Source: Hydrocurvibacter sp036169815
GTDB lineage: Bacteria; Campylobacterota; Campylobacteria; Campylobacterales; Sulfurimonadaceae
Length of the DNA stretch: 41,253 nucleotides
NCBI GenBank assembly: GCA_036169815.1
Contig: JAVHOA010000059.1
Location: forward strand, 1-41,253
Direction of reading: 5' to 3'
Below are positions 22,804-30,476 of the stretch, piece by piece. The notes beneath the pieces were generated by a model. It ran no database searches, was not told the origin of the DNA, and saw only the letters and a list, made by a program, of their open reading frames with translations. Position 1 is the stretch's first letter. Each line of letters starts with the position of its first letter. The translations under genes were made by a program, and so were the position numbers.

Positions 22804-24089
22804 TGCACTATTTAACAATAAGTTTTACCCATAAAAATTCCACAATCGAGATACGCGAAAAGCTCTCCTTTTCTGGAGATGAACAACTGCGTGACTGTCT
22901 TACAAAGCTCAATAGTTCAGAGGCTATTCATGAGAGTATTTTGATCTCTACATGTAACCGAATTGAAGTCTTTGTAAGTTGTTTGAGTGTTATGAATGCG
23001 ACAGAATATATCTTCAAACTTTTAAGCGAGCGCTCTGGAATTCATATTGAAGAGTTAGAGGGGCGCGCCGATATTTTTGATGACCAAGGCGCCATCCATC
23101 ATCTTTTTAGTGTTGCTTCTTCACTCGACTCTTTGGTTGTCGGCGAGACACAAATAGCAGGTCAGCTTAAAGATGCGTTTCGTTTTGCGTATGACAATGG
23201 CTTTTGCGCTCAAAAACTCTCTCGTGCGATGCACTATGCATTTCGCTGTGCTGCTGAGATTCGAAATCTTACAAATATCTCTTCAAAACCTGTTTCTATT
23301 GCAAGCGTAGCGGTTGGAAAGTTACGGGAAGTTTTAAATGATCTTGAGGGGAAAAAAGCGTTGGTGATTGGTGTTGGTGAGATGTCTGAGATAACAGCAA
23401 AACATCTGATTTCCAACGGTGTGCAAGTAGATATTATCAACAGAACACGAGAGCATGCAGAGCAACTTGCCATTACATGTGGCGCAAAAGTCAAAGATTT
23501 TAGTGATTTGCCTCGGCTTATCAATGAGTATGAGATTCTTTTTACTGCGACCTCTTCACAAGAACCTATTATTACAGATGCGATTATTCAAAGCCAAAAT
23601 TTCAAGCGTTACTGGTTTGATATGGCGTTGCCTCGTGATATTCATTTCTCACATGGAGAAAATATTAACCTTTATGTTATTGATGATCTTAAATCCATTG
23701 TGAGCGAAAATATCACACTGCGCGAGGATGAGGCCAAACGCTCTTACGCCATTATTGGCCGTCAAACGATGCAGTTTTATGAGTGGCTTAGAACACTTTC
23801 AGTCGAACCGCTTATCAAAGAGATTTATGAATATGCACACATGGCTGCGCAGCAAGAGACCCAGCGAGTTGTGGCACATGGATATATTCCAAAAGAGTAT
23901 GAAAAAGAGATTTTAAAGATGAACCAACAGGTTCTTAAACGATTTTTACATGAGATTACGCACAAAATACGCCGTATTTCAGGTGAATCCAATGCTGATA
24001 CTATGATTGAATCGATTAAATTTTTGCTTCACGATGAGAAAGCAAAATTGCCAGACAAATACAAATGTGAACATATGCTAAAGGGGTAA
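22803..24089 (+). CDS. hemA: Glutamyl-tRNA reductase
   Basis: A 428-residue enzyme that reduces glutamyl-tRNA to glutamate-1-semialdehyde, the first committed step of C5-pathway tetrapyrrole synthesis. The catalytic cysteine is C51 in ISTCNRIEVF. The NADPH domain begins near VIGVGEMSEITAKHL, and a helical dimerisation domain forms the C-terminus. Its ATG shares one base with the upstream stop codon. A TACATGTAA copy (22949-22957) covers the codons for Thr50-Cys51-Asn52, at the active site itself. proS begins three bases after the stop. Confidence 0.96.
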   Translation: MHYLTISFTHKNSTIEIREKLSFSGDEQLRDCLTKLNSSEAIHESILISTCNRIEVFVSCLSVMNATEYIFKLLSERSGIHIEELEGRADIFDDQGAIHHLFSVASSLDSLVVGETQIAGQLKDAFRFAYDNGFCAQKLSRAMHYAFRCAAEIRNLTNISSKPVSIASVAVGKLREVLNDLEGKKALVIGVGEMSEITAKHLISNGVQVDIINRTREHAEQLAITCGAKVKDFSDLPRLINEYEILFTATSSQEPIITDAIIQSQNFKRYWFDMALPRDIHFSHGENINLYVIDDLKSIVSENITLREDEAKRSYAIIGRQTMQFYEWLRTLSVEPLIKEIYEYAHMAAQQETQRVVAHGYIPKEYEKEILKMNQQVLKRFLHEITHKIRRISGESNADTMIESIKFLLHDEKAKLPDKYKCEHMLKG

Positions 24090-24092
24090 ACC

Positions 24093-25793
24093 ATGAGATT
24101 ATCAAACTGTTATCTACCAACAACCAAAGAAGCGCCATCGGATGCAACACTGCCAAGCCATATTTTTCTCTCACGTGGGGGATTTATCTCGCAAGTGGCG
24201 AGTGGACTTTATAACTTTTTACCGCTTGGAAAAAGGGTGCTTAAAAAGATAGAAAATATTATCAATGAAGAGATGCAAGCCATCGGTGCGCAAGAGGTGG
24301 AACTCAGCTTTGTGACACCCGCAGAGCTTTGGCAAGAGAGCGGAAGAATTGAGAAGTTTGGTAAAGAGCTACTCCGTTTTAAAGATAGAAAAGAGAATCT
24401 TTTTGTTTTAGGTCCAACGCATGAAGAGATGATGGTCAATCTTATTCGCAATAAAGTGACAAGCTATAAACAGCTTCCTTTGCATCTTTATCAGATAAAA
24501 ACAAAGTTTCGTGATGAAGCCAGACCTCGTTTTGGGTTGATGCGCGGGCGTGAATTTGTGATGAAAGATGGGTATAGTTTTCATGCCAATCTTGAAGATT
24601 TGGATCGTGAATTTAACGCCGTAGAAGAAGCGTATAAAAAAGTGCTCACCCGTTTGGGGCTCAACTTTAGAATTGTAGAAGCCGATAGCGGTGCCATCGG
24701 AGGAACAGGCTCAAAAGAGTTGATGGTTTTAGCGGATAGTGGCGAAGATACTATTGCGGTGTGTTCAAAATGTGAGTATGGCGCAAATATTGAAGCTGCA
24801 AAAAGAGCGCCGCGTCAAGAGTTACCACAAGCACCCATCGCAGAGTTTAATAAATTTTTAACCCCCGATATTAAAAGCATAGAGGCGTTGAGCGATTTTT
24901 TCAAAGTAGATGCCTATTACATGGTTAAAGCGGTTGCAAAACGCCTTGTTTTTGAAGACAAAAGTGAGATTGCACTCTTTTTCCTGCGTGGATGTGACAC
25001 ACTCCAAGAGAAAAAAGCACAAAGCGCAACAAAAGCAATCGATATTGTAGATGTCAGCGAAGAGGAACTTTGTGAAGTAGGGCTTATTGCTGGATTTATG
25101 GGCCCGCTGGATCAGACACAAGTAAAGTATGTGATTGATGCAGATTTGTATGAAGCCAAAAATATGATTTGTGGTGCCAATGAACAAGATACCCATTTTG
25201 TCGGTGTAGATATGAGCGTTTTAAATGAAGCATTTTTTGCAGATATTGTTGAAGTCAAAGAGGGCGATGGCTGCCCCTATTGTGATGGAGAACTCTCCTA
25301 TACAAAAGGGATCGAAGTTGGACATATCTTTAAACTTGGCACGACCTACTCAAAAGCATTAAAAGCGGAATTTCTTAACGAAAAAGGGCAGGCAGAGCCA
25401 TTTATTATGGGAACATATGGCATGGGTGTGAGCCGCCTTGTGGCTGCGATTATTGAGCAACACCATGATGAAAATGGCTGCATCTGGACAAAAGAGAGTG
25501 CGCCATATATGGTCAATGTAATGGTTTCAAATGTCAAAGATGAAGCGCAAATGGCACTTGGTGAAAAACTCTACGCCGAGCTTCAGACAAAAAAAGTGGA
25601 AGTCGTTTTAGATGATCGAAAAGAGCGTTTTGGATTTAAGATGAAAGATGCAGAGCTTGTGGGATATCCCTATACAATTGTGATTGGAAAAGAGTTAGAA
25701 AATGGGCTCGTGCAGATATTTGAGCGTGCAACTGCTACAAAAGAGGATATCAAAGTTGAAGATATCTTACATGTAATAGAGCAGCGTCTGTAG
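24093..25793 (+). CDS. proS: Prolyl-tRNA synthetase
   Basis: A 566-residue class II synthetase of the bacterial type. Motif 1 lies near residues 40-70, motif 2 in FRDEARPRFGLMRGREFVMKD, and motif 3 in GTYGMGVSRLVAAI. The editing (INS) domain fills about residues 225-400 between motifs 2 and 3, and the anticodon-binding domain lies at the C-terminus (about 465-560). Its role is charging tRNA-Pro. It sits between hemA and fxsA, as in Helicobacter and Campylobacter, and its stop overlaps the fxsA GTG by one base. A perfect TTACATGTAA at 25767 encodes Leu-His-Val near the C-terminus. Confidence 0.97.
   Translation: MRLSNCYLPTTKEAPSDATLPSHIFLSRGGFISQVASGLYNFLPLGKRVLKKIENIINEEMQAIGAQEVELSFVTPAELWQESGRIEKFGKELLRFKDRKENLFVLGPTHEEMMVNLIRNKVTSYKQLPLHLYQIKTKFRDEARPRFGLMRGREFVMKDGYSFHANLEDLDREFNAVEEAYKKVLTRLGLNFRIVEADSGAIGGTGSKELMVLADSGEDTIAVCSKCEYGANIEAAKRAPRQELPQAPIAEFNKFLTPDIKSIEALSDFFKVDAYYMVKAVAKRLVFEDKSEIALFFLRGCDTLQEKKAQSATKAIDIVDVSEEELCEVGLIAGFMGPLDQTQVKYVIDADLYEAKNMICGANEQDTHFVGVDMSVLNEAFFADIVEVKEGDGCPYCDGELSYTKGIEVGHIFKLGTTYSKALKAEFLNEKGQAEPFIMGTYGMGVSRLVAAIIEQHHDENGCIWTKESAPYMVNVMVSNVKDEAQMALGEKLYAELQTKKVEVVLDDRKERFGFKMKDAELVGYPYTIVIGKELENGLVQIFERATATKEDIKVEDILHVIEQRL
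25767..25776. repeat. TTACATGTAA palindrome inside the 3' end of proS
   Basis: A perfect decamer in coding sequence; read as Leu-His-Val in the last residues of the protein. Confidence 0.9.
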
Positions 25794-26215
25794 TGTTTTA
25801 CTTTTTAATCTATCTCTTTTTAGAAGTCCTACTCTCTACGAAGATAAGTTCCATGATTGGCGGACTTGCAACTTTTTTTGAGATTATTGGCTCAGCGATG
25901 CTGGGTTTTGCAATCTTGATGAATTTTCGCAGCACATTTATGCAAAATTTGCGAGCAGTCTCTTTGCAATGCATCGATGTCAAAGAGTTTCAAAAACTCA
26001 ATCTTTTCACGATTATTGGTGCGATTTTATTGATTTTGCCAGGATTTTTAACAGATATTATAGGAATAGTGCTCCAATTTTCAGTCATTACATCGCTATT
26101 TATTAACCGAGTCAATGTACAATCTGGAAATTGTAATATGCAAGACAATTTTAAAAAAAAGGATGAAGATGTTATCGATGTCGAAGTTATTAACGACTCT
26201 CTTACTCACAAGTAG
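25793..26215 (+). CDS. fxsA: FxsA family membrane protein
   Basis: A 140-residue membrane protein with about three helices (2-20, 23-42 and 66-95) and a polar C-terminal tail. The pattern (Glu-rich first helix, IGSAMLGFAIL, then ILLILPGFLTDIIGI) matches FxsA, a cytoplasmic membrane protein named for phage F exclusion suppression; its normal role is not settled. The start is GTG, overlapping the proS stop by one base. The 3' end overlaps the next gene by about 47 bases in another frame. Confidence 0.85.
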   Translation: MFYFLIYLFLEVLLSTKISSMIGGLATFFEIIGSAMLGFAILMNFRSTFMQNLRAVSLQCIDVKEFQKLNLFTIIGAILLILPGFLTDIIGIVLQFSVITSLFINRVNVQSGNCNMQDNFKKKDEDVIDVEVINDSLTHK

Positions 26216-27023
26216 TTTCTTAGGTGCAGCAATGATGGCGCAGGATGATTCTGCGGTGGTAGTAGATTTTTTAAAAAAGAGTATTGGTTCTAATCCGCAA
26301 GTTGTTTCGCTTGATGTGAGAGTTGTAGAAACTAAAAATCTCTCCAAACCGCAAGGCTGGAAGGCGTATGTAGTTGCCTTTGATGGTAAAGCGAAAGTTG
26401 GTAATGAGGAGAAAAAAATCTCTCAAAGTGCTATCTATTTTGCCAAAGATGGCATTTTAGCACCAGAACTTATTGATATGAAAACGGGTGCCAAACTCAA
26501 TGATGCGGTTACTCCTCAATTTAAAAGCAGTTTTTATACAAAAGAAAACCTCCTCTTTGGAAGTGCAAGTGCAAGCCATAAAGTAGCTATTTTTTCTGAC
26601 CCGCTTTGCCCATTTTGTAAAAGTTTTGTGCCCTCAGCCCTTGCATATATGAAAAAATATCCAAGAGATTTCGCGGTGTATTATTATCATTTTCCACTCG
26701 AGGGTTTGCATCCAGCTTCTCCAACCATCTGTAAAGCAGCAATTGCTTTGGAGATGGCAGGAAATAAAGACTCAATCTTTAAAATCTATAATCTTAAAAT
26801 CGATCCTCGAGAAACAAATGAGCAAAAGATTTTGAATATTGTAAGTGCAGCAGTGGATAAAAATATCACAAAAGAGTTGATTCACTCACCAAAAGTGGAA
26901 GTGCAGTATCGAAAAACGCAAGAGATTGCCCGTGCCCTGCTTGTCAATGGAACCCCAACACTCTATTTTGACGAACAAAAAGATAGTGCAAAAACGAAAT
27001 ATAAAAGCGTAAAGGTACACTAA
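26169..27023 (+). CDS. Periplasmic DsbC/DsbA-like thiol-disulfide protein
   Basis: A 284-residue protein with a signal peptide ending near ...LGAAMMAQ and a C-terminal thioredoxin fold. The active site is CPFC (C147, C150 from this start) in FSDPLCPFCKSF, and the cis-proline loop is NGTPTLYFD. The N-terminal ~115 residues may be a dimerisation domain as in DsbC/DsbG. It would rearrange or reduce disulfides in exported proteins, perhaps cytochrome haem-site cysteines. Starts at 26163, 26169 and 26178 are possible; AAAGGA is five bases before 26169. The 5' end lies inside fxsA, so translation is probably coupled. Confidence 0.85.
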   Translation: MLSMSKLLTTLLLTSSFLGAAMMAQDDSAVVVDFLKKSIGSNPQVVSLDVRVVETKNLSKPQGWKAYVVAFDGKAKVGNEEKKISQSAIYFAKDGILAPELIDMKTGAKLNDAVTPQFKSSFYTKENLLFGSASASHKVAIFSDPLCPFCKSFVPSALAYMKKYPRDFAVYYYHFPLEGLHPASPTICKAAIALEMAGNKDSIFKIYNLKIDPRETNEQKILNIVSAAVDKNITKELIHSPKVEVQYRKTQEIARALLVNGTPTLYFDEQKDSAKTKYKSVKVH

Positions 27024-27026
27024 AAT

Positions 27027-27977
27027 ATGAAAAAATTAACAATTGCGACGCGTGGAAGCAAGCTTGCATTATGGCAGTCAAATCATATCAAATCAGTTTT
27101 AGAGATGAATAATCCTGGGCTTGAAGTGGATTTAAATGTTATTGTGACAACGGGTGACCGTATTTTAGATAAAGCACTCTCACAGATTGGTGGGAAAGGA
27201 CTTTTTTTAAAAGAGCTTGAAGAAGCGATGCTTCGCGGTGAAGCACAGATTGCCGTGCATTCACTCAAAGATGTTCCAACAGAACTTCCAAAAGGATTTG
27301 TGCTCGGTGCCATTACGCAAAGAGAAGATGCAAGAGATGCACTTTTGAGTGAAAAATATGAAAATATCGATGCCCTTCCAAAGGGAGCAGTTGTTGGAAC
27401 TTCCTCTTTGAGAAGACGCATGCAAATTGAAGCACTCCGCCCTGATCTTGTTATAAAAGATTTACGAGGCAATGTGGATACACGTATTGCGAAACTTAAA
27501 AATGGTGAATTTGATGCTATTATCTTAGCATCTGCGGGGATTAACCGTTTAGGTTTTGGTAGCTCTGTAAAGTATATTTACAATATTTCTTTAGAAGAGA
27601 TGGTTCCATCAATGGGGCAGGGTGCCCTTGGTATTGAAGTCATCGATGATCCTGAAGTGATTGCGATGGTGGCGCGCTTGCAAGATGATGCGACCATGAT
27701 CGCAACAACAATTGAGAGAGATTTTGTGGATTCACTCGATGGTGGATGTCAGGTTCCAATCGGGGTCAATGCAGTTGTAAAAGGGGATGCTATCTCCATC
27801 AAAGTGATTTTAGGGCTGCCTGATGGAAGCGAGATTATGAGTGAGAGTATCAATGTAAAAACTTCTCAGTACACAACAATAGGCAGAGTGATGGGTCAAA
27901 ATATGATTGACAAAGGTGCGAAAGAACTTTTGCACCGTGCAGAACTTATGGCGGCGGCAACACCATCTACCCTATAA
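27027..27977 (+). CDS. hemC: Porphobilinogen deaminase (hydroxymethylbilane synthase)
   Basis: A 316-residue enzyme that joins four porphobilinogens into hydroxymethylbilane. Motifs seen: ATRGSKLALWQ at the start, AVHSLKDVPTELP at about 76-88, the arginine-rich cofactor-binding region GTSSLRRRMQ at 124-133, and the dipyrromethane-attachment cysteine C241 in DGGCQVPIG. It ends the hemA-proS-fxsA-dsb-hemC run, with only three bases separating it from the upstream gene. A hairpin follows the stop. Confidence 0.97.
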   Translation: MKKLTIATRGSKLALWQSNHIKSVLEMNNPGLEVDLNVIVTTGDRILDKALSQIGGKGLFLKELEEAMLRGEAQIAVHSLKDVPTELPKGFVLGAITQREDARDALLSEKYENIDALPKGAVVGTSSLRRRMQIEALRPDLVIKDLRGNVDTRIAKLKNGEFDAIILASAGINRLGFGSSVKYIYNISLEEMVPSMGQGALGIEVIDDPEVIAMVARLQDDATMIATTIERDFVDSLDGGCQVPIGVNAVVKGDAISIKVILGLPDGSEIMSESINVKTSQYTTIGRVMGQNMIDKGAKELLHRAELMAAATPSTL

Positions 27978-28012
27978 ATATTTTATAATTTTCCTTTTAT
28001 ACCTGATGACAC

Positions 28013-28040
28013 ACAAAAAGGGACTTTTTGTCCCTCTTGT
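28013..28040 (+). terminator. Probable terminator after hemC with two alternative stems
   Basis: Two overlapping inverted repeats are present: ACAAAAAG-gga-CTTTTTGT (28013-28031) and AGGGAC-ttttt-GTCCCT (28019-28035). They cannot form together. The second is the likelier terminator stem and is followed by CTTGTATTTG. A TATAAT at 27984-27989 lies upstream, so the hairpin could also belong to a leader of the ubiD transcript. Confidence 0.5.
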
Positions 28041-28058
28041 ATTTGTAGAGATTGAGGC

Positions 28059-28068
28059 TTACATGTAA
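28059..28068. repeat. TTACATGTAA palindrome upstream of ubiD
   Basis: A perfect decamer in the 115-base gap between hemC and ubiD, 24 bases before the ubiD ATG; context GGCTTACATGTAAGGA. Confidence 0.9.
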
Positions 28069-28092
28069 GGAATATTTCACGAAAGAGAAGCT

Positions 28093-29907
28093 ATGCAACG
28101 AACAATTGCCCTATTAAAAAAATCAAATGAATTAATAATTATCGATGAAAAAGTGGATATCTATTTGGAGATTCCACATCTCGCTTATGCGGAAGTAAAA
28201 AAAGCAGATGGTGGAAAAGCACTTCTTTTTACACACCCAATAGAGAGTAAAACTGGAGTCGAGTTTACAACGCCTGTGCTTATGAATATTTTTGGGTCTT
28301 ATAAACGGTGTGAACTTCTTTTTGGCAGACCTATTGAGTCAGTGGCACAGGAGATTACCAAGCTGCTTCATATGAAACCGCCAAGCGGATTGAAAGAGAA
28401 ATTTTCAATGCTCGGTGAGCTTTTTTCGCTCAAAGATATTTTTCCAAAACGTCTCAAAGGCGAGGGCGCGTGTCAAAAAGTAAAATATCTTGATGATGCA
28501 ATCGATTTGTATAAGTTGCCAGTGCTTACAACGTGGCAAGAGGATGGCGGGCCGTTTATTACCATGGGACAGGTTTATACGCAAAGTCTTGATGGTGACA
28601 TGGTCAATCTTGGAATGTACCGTTTACAGGTGTATGATAAAAATCATCTTGGGATGCATTGGCAAGTCCATAAAGATGCTTCACACTTTTTTGATCAGTA
28701 CCAAAAAGCGGGCAAAAAGATGCCTGTAACCGTAGCAATCGGGGGCGATCCACTTTATACTTGGTGTGCAACAGCGCCACTTCCTTATGGGGTGAATGAG
28801 CTTTTACTCTATGGACTGATCAAAAAAGAGTCTGTTAAGCTTGTGTCATCATTAACAAATCCGCTTGCCATTCCACAAGACGTAGATTATGTGATTGAGG
28901 GATGGGTTGATCCTTTGGAGATGCGTGTGGAGGGTCCTTTTGGAGATCATACGGGATATTACACTTTAAAAGAAAAATATCCTGTGATGGAAGTCGGTGC
29001 GATTACAACAAAAAAAGCGCCTATCTACTTGGCAACGGTTGTTGGTAAACCGCCTTTGGAAGATAAATATATGGGCTGGGCAACAGAGCGAATCTTTTTA
29101 CCGCTGTTACAAACAAATGCACCCGATTTGCTAGATTATCATATGCCTGAAAATGGAGCTTTTCATAATCTTATATTTGCAAAGATGCAAGTGCTTTACA
29201 AAGGACATGCAAAGCAGTTTATGCATCTTTTTTGGGGTTCAGGACAGATGAGTTTTGTTAAACATGCAATCTTTTTAGATGCAGGAGCACCAAAACTAAA
29301 CAATTATAGCGCGCTTGCAACCTATATTTTAAATCGATTTACGCCAAAATCGCTCTTTATTACCGAGGGAATTACTGATGCGCTTGACCATGCATCACCA
29401 GAAGCGCTTGTTGGTGGAAAGCTTGGTGTGGATGTCACAGCTGCCAATATTATCGTGGCACCACAAACACTTGGGCAAGAGGAACTTTTGTCTCAGTTGC
29501 AATATTTTGCGCCTGAGATTACTGGAGTGGTGCAGTATATGCTCCATACGAAAAATCCTTTTACAGTGATGAGTGTGAAAAAAACACGTACACTCAAGGA
29601 GTGTTTTGATGCTATGTGCCCTTTGCATGAGAGTTTGCGGATTGTTGTTTTTGTAGATGAAGAACACAATGATATTGCAAATCCTTATATGCTTCTCTGG
29701 AGAGTTGTAAACAATATCGATGCAAAACGTGATATTTTTATTTTTGAAAATATGGTGGCAATTGATGGAACAAATAAGAGTAAACTCGATGGATTTACAA
29801 GAGAGTGGCCAGAGGATGTTACATGTACTCCAAGTGTCATAGAGAGCCTGAAAAAGCGTAATTTATGGACACTTGAGGAGAATTTATCTCAAAAATATCA
29901 AATCTAA
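28093..29907 (+). CDS. ubiD: UbiD-family decarboxylase, probably menaquinone synthesis
   Basis: A 604-residue member of the UbiD decarboxylase family, which uses prenylated FMN and a divalent metal. Visible family stretches include TWQEDGGPFITMGQV, LGMYRLQVYDKNHLGMHWQVHKD, VAIGGDPLYTWCA, and an EGPFGDHTGYYT segment with conserved acidic residues. The length (about 600 rather than 490) matches the group named menaquinone biosynthesis decarboxylase in campylobacterotal and other futalosine-pathway bacteria; that substrate is inference. GAAAGAGAAG serves as ribosome binding site. It follows hemC as in Campylobacter but has its own leader with a palindrome. Confidence 0.9.
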   Translation: MQRTIALLKKSNELIIIDEKVDIYLEIPHLAYAEVKKADGGKALLFTHPIESKTGVEFTTPVLMNIFGSYKRCELLFGRPIESVAQEITKLLHMKPPSGLKEKFSMLGELFSLKDIFPKRLKGEGACQKVKYLDDAIDLYKLPVLTTWQEDGGPFITMGQVYTQSLDGDMVNLGMYRLQVYDKNHLGMHWQVHKDASHFFDQYQKAGKKMPVTVAIGGDPLYTWCATAPLPYGVNELLLYGLIKKESVKLVSSLTNPLAIPQDVDYVIEGWVDPLEMRVEGPFGDHTGYYTLKEKYPVMEVGAITTKKAPIYLATVVGKPPLEDKYMGWATERIFLPLLQTNAPDLLDYHMPENGAFHNLIFAKMQVLYKGHAKQFMHLFWGSGQMSFVKHAIFLDAGAPKLNNYSALATYILNRFTPKSLFITEGITDALDHASPEALVGGKLGVDVTAANIIVAPQTLGQEELLSQLQYFAPEITGVVQYMLHTKNPFTVMSVKKTRTLKECFDAMCPLHESLRIVVFVDEEHNDIANPYMLLWRVVNNIDAKRDIFIFENMVAIDGTNKSKLDGFTREWPEDVTCTPSVIESLKKRNLWTLEENLSQKYQI

Positions 29908-29987
29908 ATTATTTGTAGCGATACATAAGGTGCATATTATAAAAAGTGATGTAAGATAATTTTAGATTTTCACGAAAGGTTGAGTAA

Positions 29988-30323
29988 ATGAATAAATTTT
30001 TAGTTTTTTCGATGGCTCTGTTTTTGACAGCAGAGGTAATTTCAAGTGCTGCGGCGTACAAAGGGCAAAGAATTTTTGTAAGAGAGTGTAAGGCGTGTCA
30101 TGACAGCGGACAAGCGATGGCGACTTCAAAAAAAGCAAAAGTATGGAAACAATTGTTCAGTAATGGTGGTGATGAGCTTGCATCGATTCACTTAGAGAGC
30201 AAAAAAGCAAAAGAGTCTTGGGAATATTTTCAAAGCGGTGAATTTACTCCGAAATCGAAACATTTAAAAGATTTTATGATGGAATATGCAAAAGACAGCG
30301 GTAAAGTTCCTGCGTGTAATTAA
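29988..30323 (+). CDS. Small periplasmic monohaem c-type cytochrome
   Basis: A 111-residue protein with a signal peptide (about 1-23) and one haem site CKACH at 34-38. The rest is lysine-rich and helical, with a conserved-looking VWKQLF and a short segment ending in an isolated cysteine (PACN). No clear distal methionine motif near the C-terminus is present; M44 or histidines at about 68 and 91 are candidates for the sixth ligand. AAAGG lies eight bases before the ATG. Its redox partner is unknown. It stands alone between ubiD and a structured intergenic region. Confidence 0.85.
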   Translation: MNKFLVFSMALFLTAEVISSAAAYKGQRIFVRECKACHDSGQAMATSKKAKVWKQLFSNGGDELASIHLESKKAKESWEYFQSGEFTPKSKHLKDFMMEYAKDSGKVPACN

Positions 30324-30358
30324 GTAAGAGACCAGAAATAACTTCGCAGCTCATAAAA

Positions 30359-30419
30359 AGAGAGTTTGCAAGAACTAGGGCAAAAATCCGCAGGAGCACT
30401 GCCCCAAGAAAACTCTTCT
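30359..30419 (+). ncRNA. Possible structured RNA (nested rod-like hairpin) upstream of argH
   Basis: Three nested complementary blocks stack into a rod: AGAGAGTTT (30359-30367) with AAACTCTTCT (30410-30419, one bulge); GGGCA (30378-30382) with TGCCC (30400-30404); and TCC-gca-GGA (30387-30395). Purine-rich internal loops (AAAA against GCAC) separate the stems. A further GTAAG/CTTAC pair (30324-30328 and 30428-30432) may close the base. The shape recalls a small SRP RNA helix 8 or an RNA leader, but the key SRP loop sequence is not clearly present. It could also be the 3' end structure of the cytochrome mRNA. Confidence 0.35.
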
Positions 30420-30444
30420 AAGCCTAGCTTACGGCAATTTTAGT

Positions 30445-30450
30445 TAAAAT
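30445..30450 (+). promoter_or_regulatory. Predicted -10 box of argH
   Basis: TAAAAT within TTTTAGTTAAAATTTCATAC, 26 bases before the ATG, followed by a GGAG ribosome binding site at 30468-30471. Confidence 0.45.
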
Positions 30451-30476
30451 TTCATACTTTTTTATTTGGAGATATT

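Noticed and set aside
29988..30323. A second sorB-like subunit
   Set aside because: Apart from the haem site and a tryptophan after it, the sequence differs from SorB and it has no molybdenum enzyme partner nearby.
30324..30440. tRNA or tmRNA in the gap before argH
   Set aside because: No cloverleaf, no T-loop GTTCRANNC sequence and no CCA end are visible.
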